Part shown: positions 16,599-20,886 of the stretch, in pieces
Layout of the letters: every line of letters starts with the position of its first letter
Position numbering within the stretch: position 1 is the stretch's first letter
The notes under the pieces: generated by a model
Told to the model about the DNA's origin: nothing
What the model saw: the letters and a program-made list of their open reading frames with translations, nothing else
The model's database searches: none
Program-made: the position numbers and the translations under genes
Assembly: GCA_003427395.1 (NCBI GenBank)
Contig: BFEA01000012.1
Location: 2,606,843-2,627,728, forward strand
Length of the DNA stretch: 20,886 nt
Direction: 5' to 3'
Source of the DNA: Chara braunii
Lineage: Eukaryota; Streptophyta; Charophyceae; Charales; Characeae

Positions 16599-17300
16599 GG
16601 GTAGGAGGATGTGTCCACCCCTGTGTATGCTATTGTAAGGCATATGTATAGGCTTCCTCAACCGCTTTTGAAACATTATGACAAATACGATCATGAGGAA
16701 GATTGGTATACATAGTTGTAAACTCAACAGTGTGAGGAGCATGGTCACGAAGAGTAGATGAATTACGTTTGAAAACAAGCATGACCTCCTTAAAGCTTTG
16801 CACGATCCAGCACTATCTCACATCGCTTTGTTGATATAACATGTTAGCCTTCTCACGGAGAGTTCCAATGACTCCTTACAGCGCAACGCTGAGGCGGGCA
16901 GAAGTGACGGTAGTACTGGCCAAGGATTTGTGGGGAGGTCGATGGTGGACTGCATGAACAGATGGCGCAGTTGATCGAGATCGCTGCGGCAAGGAGAAAT
17001 TATTCCACTCTGTGACGCCGACAATACCGTGAAGCCCGAGGGGCGATTTGTGCGCTTTAAGTGCGTAGTACAGATATAGCAGCGTGTCTTTGTGTGTATA
17101 TCCCCACCGAGGATTCCAAAGCGCGTGATGTTCGAGAATATCTGCGACAAAGTCAAGAGGCACAGCATAGGTAAGGATGTCCAAATGAGCAGATCGATAA
17201 GACAGGTACAGTTTTTACAACAGATTGCCAAGTTATGTGAGCTCTTGTCGACAGGGACAATAACAAAGTGTTGTTGAAGGTGTCTCAAAGCCCTGTGCAC

Positions 17301-17690
17301 TGAGTGAAGGGAGTGCGGTTGTCGTGTGGTAGCGTGGGGGGATGAGATGTTGCTTTGGCAACGTGTGAGAACGGCTATATATTTGAACTTCAGTCTTTAT
17401 GTTGAAGTCTCATTCTGCTGTTTTACATTCATTATATGGGTACCTGTTGCGGCTTCGCTCGCAAAAAAAACGGAGGGCAAAAGGCAAAAACATGAAAGGG
17501 GGGGTTTGCTTTGGGGGGGGGGAATGGGGACAGGATGGGGGAGATTCACCTGTGTACTCCTGTTGACTCTGACGATGCATTGCTGCTGGAGATCAGAAAG
17601 CCTTGGAAAAACTGTCTTTTTTTTTTTTTACTTTCTACATTTGCACGGGAGTAACCTCCAAGAGACCTGTTGAGACTGCAGGGTTTGGTG
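17301..17690. other. Upstream flank of the reverse transcriptase with a G-rich tract
   Basis: The - strand frame of the VIVPVDK block stays open for a short distance to the right of 17300, but no further domain is recognised; in particular no GIY-YIG or zinc-finger motif is seen. At 17498-17541 four G-runs (7, 10, 4 and 5 G) with loops of 8, 3 and 7 form a possible quadruplex. A poly-T tract lies at about 17618-17630. Confidence 0.45.
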
Positions 17691-17696
17691 GGTTTC

Positions 17697-17735
17697 CGGT
17701 TGGTGAACAGATACTACACTTGATCGTGTGGAGGG
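17697..17735 (+). repeat. Diverged partial copy of the 121-bp repeat
   Basis: GTTGGTGAACAGATACTACA followed by CTTGATCGTGTGGAGG resembles the start of the 121-bp units at 17871 and 17992 (CCAATCGGAACAGATACTAC, then AGTTGATCGTGTTCGG). Homology stops before the CT microsatellite. Confidence 0.5.
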
Positions 17736-17752
17736 CCGGGGGGTGCATTGGG

Positions 17753-17781
17753 GTCTCTCTCTCTCTCTCTCTCTCTCTCTC
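17753..17781. repeat. CT microsatellite
   Basis: About 14 uninterrupted CT dinucleotides. It is followed at 17818-17849 by a nearly pure T-tract. Confidence 0.9.
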
Positions 17782-17870
17782 ATGCGGGCGCGCGTGCATG
17801 TGCTCACATGCAGCTTTTCCTTTTTTTTTTTTTCTTTTTTTTTTTTTTTAATCTTTAGAAAGGGCTCCTA

Positions 17871-18090
17871 CCAATCGGAACAGATGCTACAGTTGATCGT
17901 GTTCGGCAAATGTTGTTTATTTTGGCATGAATCTCATTTTATGAGGGTATTTTGCAAATTATCCCGGATGTACCACGGATCAGATATGAAACCAATCGGA
18001 ACAGATACTACAGTTGATCGTGTTCGGCGAATGTTGTTTATTTTGGCATGAATCTCATGTTATGAGGGTATTTTGCAAACTATCCCAAAA
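17871..18090 (+). repeat. 121-bp tandem direct repeat (two copies)
   Basis: CCAATCGGAACAGAT starts at 17871 and at 17992. The copies agree closely through GTTGTTTATTTTGGCATGAA, TATGAGGGTATTTTGCAAA and CTATCCC / TTATCCC. There is no conserved coding frame. It is followed at 18097-18210 by a short CACC/CGGGCC-rich imperfect repeat (CCCCGGACCACCA occurs twice). Confidence 0.85.
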
Positions 18091-18214
18091 GATCACCACA
18101 CATCACGGGCCACCACAACTCACCACGGGCCCCGGACCACCACAGCTTCCACCACCATGGACCACTGCACGTCACGGGCCACGGCAGCCCCCGGACCACC
18201 ATAGCTCACGGTTC

Positions 18215-18219
<5 letters not shown>

Positions 18220-18287
<68 letters not shown>

Positions 18288-18288
18288 N

Positions 18289-18350
<62 letters not shown>
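18220..18350. repeat. Long GA microsatellite with an ambiguous base (N at 18288)
   Basis: About 65 GA dinucleotides with a single N. Its true length cannot be taken from this assembly. The Leu-Ser and Arg-Glu repeat ORFs across it are artefacts. Confidence 0.95.
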
Positions 18351-18351
<1 letters not shown>

Positions 18352-18352
<1 letters not shown>

Positions 18353-18943
18353 CGATACGCAACAGTGCCCACAGTGGAGTACAACTTCTTTGCATACGAC
18401 AGCGCGCTGCATGATGGGCGAAGGTTCGAATGACAAACAACAAAGAAACGAGCAAATGCGCGTACAAAGGCACGTACGACAACAACAGGGCGAACAGAAC
18501 ACAAAACCCTACCTGTGGGTACCGCGCAAGAGACTGTACCGGTAGGTACCGCAGCCCCCTCCAACAGGCAAATGATCTGGGCCTTTGGGCCTGAGGTACT
18601 GGGCCAACGGCCTGGATTGCCGCGCAATCTCAAGATCTTAAGACTGCATGCCATCTCAGGATCAGACGGCCAGGATTTCAGATTTATTACACGTTTCCGA
18701 CCATCCATGCCGTGGGCCGGTAGGACCAACGACGACCTGGATCAGAGATTGGTTCCCTTAGCGATTTTAATAGTGTAGGGATTGAAATTTGGTACATGCC
18801 TTAAGATTTATTAATTGTTCATAAGATAAGATATTCATGCCTTTCTATAATAACGTCAGTCTGTTTGATTCTCACATGCTAAATTCTTCATTTGTTGGAA
18901 GCAACAGAATTTGGTGGTTGGGGCAAGTACAGTAGTAGTACAA
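18352..18943. other. Unassigned DNA
   Basis: No gene is recognised. GGTACCGC occurs twice in the 18518-18551 region. The + ORF at 18515-18778 has no recognisable domain. A tRNA B-box-like GGTTCGAAT at about 18423 has no matching A box or cloverleaf. Confidence 0.4.
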
Positions 18944-19043
18944 TTACAACATAGTTAAAAACAAAAAAACACAAAAAACTACCCTATATTCTTACAACAT
19001 AGTTAAAAAAAAAAAAAAAAACAAGAAACTACCCTATATTCTT
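18944..19043 (+). repeat. ~48-bp tandem repeat, two copies
   Basis: TTACAACATAGTTAAAAA, an A-rich run, then AAACTACCCTATATTCTT occurs at 18944-18991 and again at 18992-19043. The copies differ mainly in the length of the A-run. Confidence 0.85.
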
Positions 19044-19206
19044 CTCTCAATGTAACCTTTCACTTTCTACCAACCGCTACTCCTAATCCTATACAGGGGA
19101 TCCCTGCAAGCGTATCTACCTTTCACAATTAAGGGGATATGCATGTTTTGATTTCTTTATACACACATCAAACACTCGGTGAATACTTTATCATAGTGCA
19201 GTAAGT

Positions 19207-19290
19207 TTTTTTTTTTTTCCATGCTCCAACCTATTTGTGGGGAGCAGCACGTGCTGGGAATCGGGCCCCGCGTCCCATATGAAGACATGT
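19207..19290 (+). repeat. Dispersed repeat R1, copy e
   Basis: After a poly-T tract (19207-19219), CTCCAACCTATTTGTGGGGA, GCAGCACGTGCTGGGAATCG and a GCGTCCCATATGAAGACATG block match the R1 core of copies a, c and d. The right side (ACATGTAGAAAAG) resembles the A-rich end of copy d. Confidence 0.6.
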
Positions 19291-19649
19291 AGAAAAGATT
19301 TATGAACAAATTGCAGTACCGGGGCCATTACCATAAGTGAATTTTTTTCCCATTGTAATAACGAAAATTAATTGAGTGGCTCGGAGAATATGGACGTGAG
19401 CAACTACAAGATAAAAAGAAGATGATGGAGCCCGACGGTTTGTCCTCGGAATGTTTTCACATTGTCATTTCAAATCCCATCTCCAACTTGAAGGACAGGC
19501 GTAACAACGACGAAATCCTTGGAGTCGCGTTCCCGAGGAGTGTCTAATGACGCCGTATATCTCAAGGCCATCATCCTTGTAGGAAAAAAGGACAAAAAAG
19601 ACAACGGTCACAAAAGTCGATAACTGATGTCATGGTTACAGAAAGTGCG
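19291..19649. other. Unassigned DNA
   Basis: No ORF or repeat of note. CATAAGTGAA at about 19333 also follows TIR copy 2 near 4985, which may be chance. Confidence 0.4.
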
Positions 19650-19985
19650 CTACCTTCTTTCCCCGAATACAGCGTATGGTCATTTTACCTGTAATAAGGG
19701 TATCTTCAAGTCTTCAAGTCTTCAAGTCTAAATACAGATAAAATGACCGGGCGTTGTATTCGGGGGAAGAACGAAGTGACGGTTTTCTACGGTCAGTTTG
19801 TGGCATCCGCCTCTTACCTGGGTATAGTCACAGCAGCGTGCTGCCTTCTTTCTCCGGATACAACATATCTTTAAGTCACAGATACAATGACCAGGCGTTG
19901 TACTCCGGGAACGACGGAAGTGAAGGTTTTCAATGGTCAGTTTGTTGCATCTCCCTCTTACCCGGGTATAGTCACAGCAGGATTT
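19650..19985. repeat. Tandemly repeated large hairpin (foldback-like) unit
   Basis: Unit 1 has long inverted arms, 19659-19693 and 19733-19768. They pair over about 35 bp with a few mismatches around the core GAATACA.CG...GGTCATTTTA. The loop contains CTTCAAGT three times (19704-19727). A second, more diverged unit (about 19845-19915) repeats the arm pair (TTCTCCGGATACAAC with GTTGTACTCCGGGAA). Each unit is followed by the same flank (GAAGTGA.GGTTTTC..(C/T)GGTCAGTTTG to GGGTATAGTCACAGCA). A single arm recurs at 78-128. No transposase is present. Confidence 0.7.
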
Positions 19986-20621
19986 TCTGACCAAGCTCTG
20001 GACGTGATCGCCGTCAGATTCGTGCAGGTCTGGCCGTAACTGCAGTCAGATGCATTTCTGAAACTGCCAGCTGCATAGCGAAGACGATTCATAACCGAGC
20101 GGGAGTGACAATAGAGAGCCAGAGAGAGCCTCTGTCGTTGACGCCGCGGACCTGAAACCTGGTGTTCATTCGGCTCCGGCCAAAATCCGCGATTTCAAAA
20201 ACAGAGTAAAAAGAGAAAGGATAGCTGTTCAAGTTACCGCCCCCTGCAAGCACATGGCAGATAGCCGGCAAGGCACGTGAACAACACCCTCGCAGTCGAT
20301 CTGCCGGGTCTGACTCAGCAATTTTGCGCAACACGACGATCTAATTACAGTTACAGTAATATAAACAAATGCCAATCAGCATTAATTGACCATTTGAGCA
20401 TTCAAGTTCAAGAATGTGACGAGTTGATGGATGGATTGCCCTATCTTAGCCACTAATTGAAAGAAATAGAGGAAAAGAACACAGAGATAGAATGGGAGAG
20501 AGAGGTAAGGAGTGGCAGAGAGGAGTGGGAGGAAGAGATGGAGAGAGACAAAGAGACAAAGAGAGACAAGGAGACAGAATAGTTCCAATGGTAGAACGAT
20601 GCGCGGAGAATACTTGCATGC
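19986..20621. other. Unassigned DNA with a purine-rich tract
   Basis: No recognised gene. From 20459 to 20580 the + strand is almost all purine, with short GAGAGA and GACAAAGAGA repeats, which could adopt triplex structure. The ORFs here are composition artefacts. Confidence 0.45.
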
Positions 20622-20735
20622 TGACATCTTCAGGGGCAAATCGACAATAGCTCTGACCTCTGCCACGATAGCAGACATCTTCAGGGGCAAATCAACCATA
20701 GCTCTGAGCTCTCTGCCGCCATAGCTGAAATCTTC
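20622..20735. repeat. 51-bp tandem repeat (about 2.2 copies)
   Basis: GACATCTTCAGGGGCAAATC starts at 20623 and 20674, and a degenerate GAAATCTTCA begins at 20727. The period of 51 is a multiple of three and both strands stay open through it: + ADIFRGKSTIAL repeated, - VDLPLKMSA repeated. Coding is therefore possible but unsupported by any family. The window ends in A-rich tracts (20798-20819 and 20880-20886). Confidence 0.75.
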
Positions 20736-20886
20736 ACCCTCTTCCACAACCAGAGCCTTTACAGTCGCTGCAGGTTCCCGAAGTCCTCAGATTCGGGAAA
20801 AAAAAAAGAAAAAAAAAAAGGCTCCTCAGATCCATACAAGCAGCAGATTTGCCAAAAAGGTAGGTAATAAGAAGGAACAAAAAAAA

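Larger units (their letters stand above)
15841..16950. repeat. ~560-bp tandem duplication within the reverse transcriptase
   Basis: Unit A (about 15841-16400) and unit B (about 16402-16950) align end to end. Both begin ACTCCCCTTGAC.GGGCC, carry a TIR element, motif A of the reverse transcriptase and a GATGGTGGACTGCA end. The offset is 561 bp at the left and 560 at the right, roughly a whole number of codons. Both copies share a TAA (16318 and 16878). Other stops are private: unit B has TAG where A has TGG (16815 against 16255), and A has TGA where B has TGG (16249 against 16809). Confidence 0.9.
14879..17300 (-). pseudogene. Penelope-type reverse transcriptase relic with internal duplication
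   Basis: Conserved blocks run right to left. HFVIVPVDKSSHNLAICCK lies at about 17267-17211. LYLYYALKAHKSP (about 17080-17041) matches the LP.LHK.P block. Motif A occurs twice (VEFTTMYTNLPH at about 16728 and VDFRTMYTN at about 16168). LTLSQIF...FIVTNMYLY comes next, then QLIGILMGSNSGPEIANL (about 15730-15677, motif B) and YCLIDDVLSWG (about 15592-15563, motif C with the Asp pair). LQVHPDGSLRTSVFDKAAE and NFPIIRYPSVTSNIPAH follow, with FADQLTRFKYVCNN at about 15345-15308. This pattern belongs to the reverse-transcriptase family abundant in invertebrate and algal genomes that I associate with Penelope-like elements. No GIY-YIG nuclease is visible on either side. It is dead: a frameshift near 17190, stops at 15736, 15418, 15307 and others, and two TIR insertions. 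After about 15070 it runs into a Ser/Thr/Pro-rich tail. Confidence 0.75.

Noticed and set aside
15961-16778. Hydrophobic ORFs with apparent membrane segments (- strand, both duplicate units)
   Set aside because: They are shadows in the wrong frame. The frame one base away encodes the conserved reverse-transcriptase motif A region.
18415-18440. GGTTCGAAT as a tRNA B box
   Set aside because: No A box, acceptor stem or cloverleaf could be built around it on either strand.
18172-18729. Long Leu-Ser and Arg-Glu repeat ORFs on both strands
   Set aside because: They are translations of the GA microsatellite, open in all frames because of its dinucleotide repeat. No coding evidence.
19700-19730. 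CTTCAAGT repeated three times, considered as a CRISPR-like or regulatory array
   Set aside because: The units are only 8 bp, contiguous and without spacers. It is simple-sequence expansion in a hairpin loop, in eukaryotic DNA.

Overview
The window looks like gene-poor, repeat-dense nuclear DNA of a eukaryote. It has long poly-T/poly-A tracts, CA, CT, GT and GA microsatellites, single-N assembly joins at 12195 and 18288, no long intact ORF, and no bacterial operon layout. The recognisable protein remains all look like transposable elements. A plant-type L1 LINE lies on the + strand. A Penelope-type reverse transcriptase, of a kind found in green algae and invertebrates, lies on the - strand. 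A streptophyte alga (a charophyte such as Chara) or an early land plant is my best guess. This is inference, not something the sequence proves.

Layout. 1-3.4 kb: unassigned DNA with a few hairpins and G-quadruplex-like tracts. 3.4-5.4 kb: two short terminal-inverted-repeat (TIR) elements whose ends begin TTAAACCACC, mixed with four copies of a dispersed hairpin-containing repeat (R1). 5.7-10.9 kb: remains of a non-LTR retrotransposon. In order these are an ORF1-like frame (RRM-like region plus zinc knuckle), a GC-rich spacer, a long polar ORF of unknown function carrying a 332-bp frameshifting tandem duplication, and the first ~120 residues of an apurinic-type endonuclease. The rest of ORF2 (reverse transcriptase) is missing. 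10.9-11.65 kb: a 135-bp minisatellite starts where the LINE stops. 11.65-13.1 kb: AT-rich DNA with three consecutive perfect hairpins and a ~175-bp direct repeat.

13.2-17.3 kb, - strand: the most informative region. A decayed reverse transcriptase runs right to left, with recognisable motifs from a VIVPVDK block to a C-terminal thumb-like region. Its palm has a ~560-bp tandem duplication, and each copy carries a 165-166 bp TIR element of the same TTAAACCACC family. Downstream on the same strand follow a Ser/Thr/Pro-rich linker, an unrecognised domain, a Pro/Ser/Val repeat and a tandem RING-like zinc finger. This may be one composite protein or two neighbouring relics.

17.3-20.9 kb: microsatellites, a 121-bp tandem repeat, another R1 copy, a large imperfect hairpin repeated in tandem (with a diverged relative at the left edge of the window), and purine-rich DNA with a 51-bp repeat. 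No tRNA, rRNA, CRISPR array or intact host gene was found. A recurring theme is two-copy local tandem duplication (about 48, 51, 57, 103, 121, 135, 175, 332 and 560 bp), several of which fall inside the decayed reading frames and break them.
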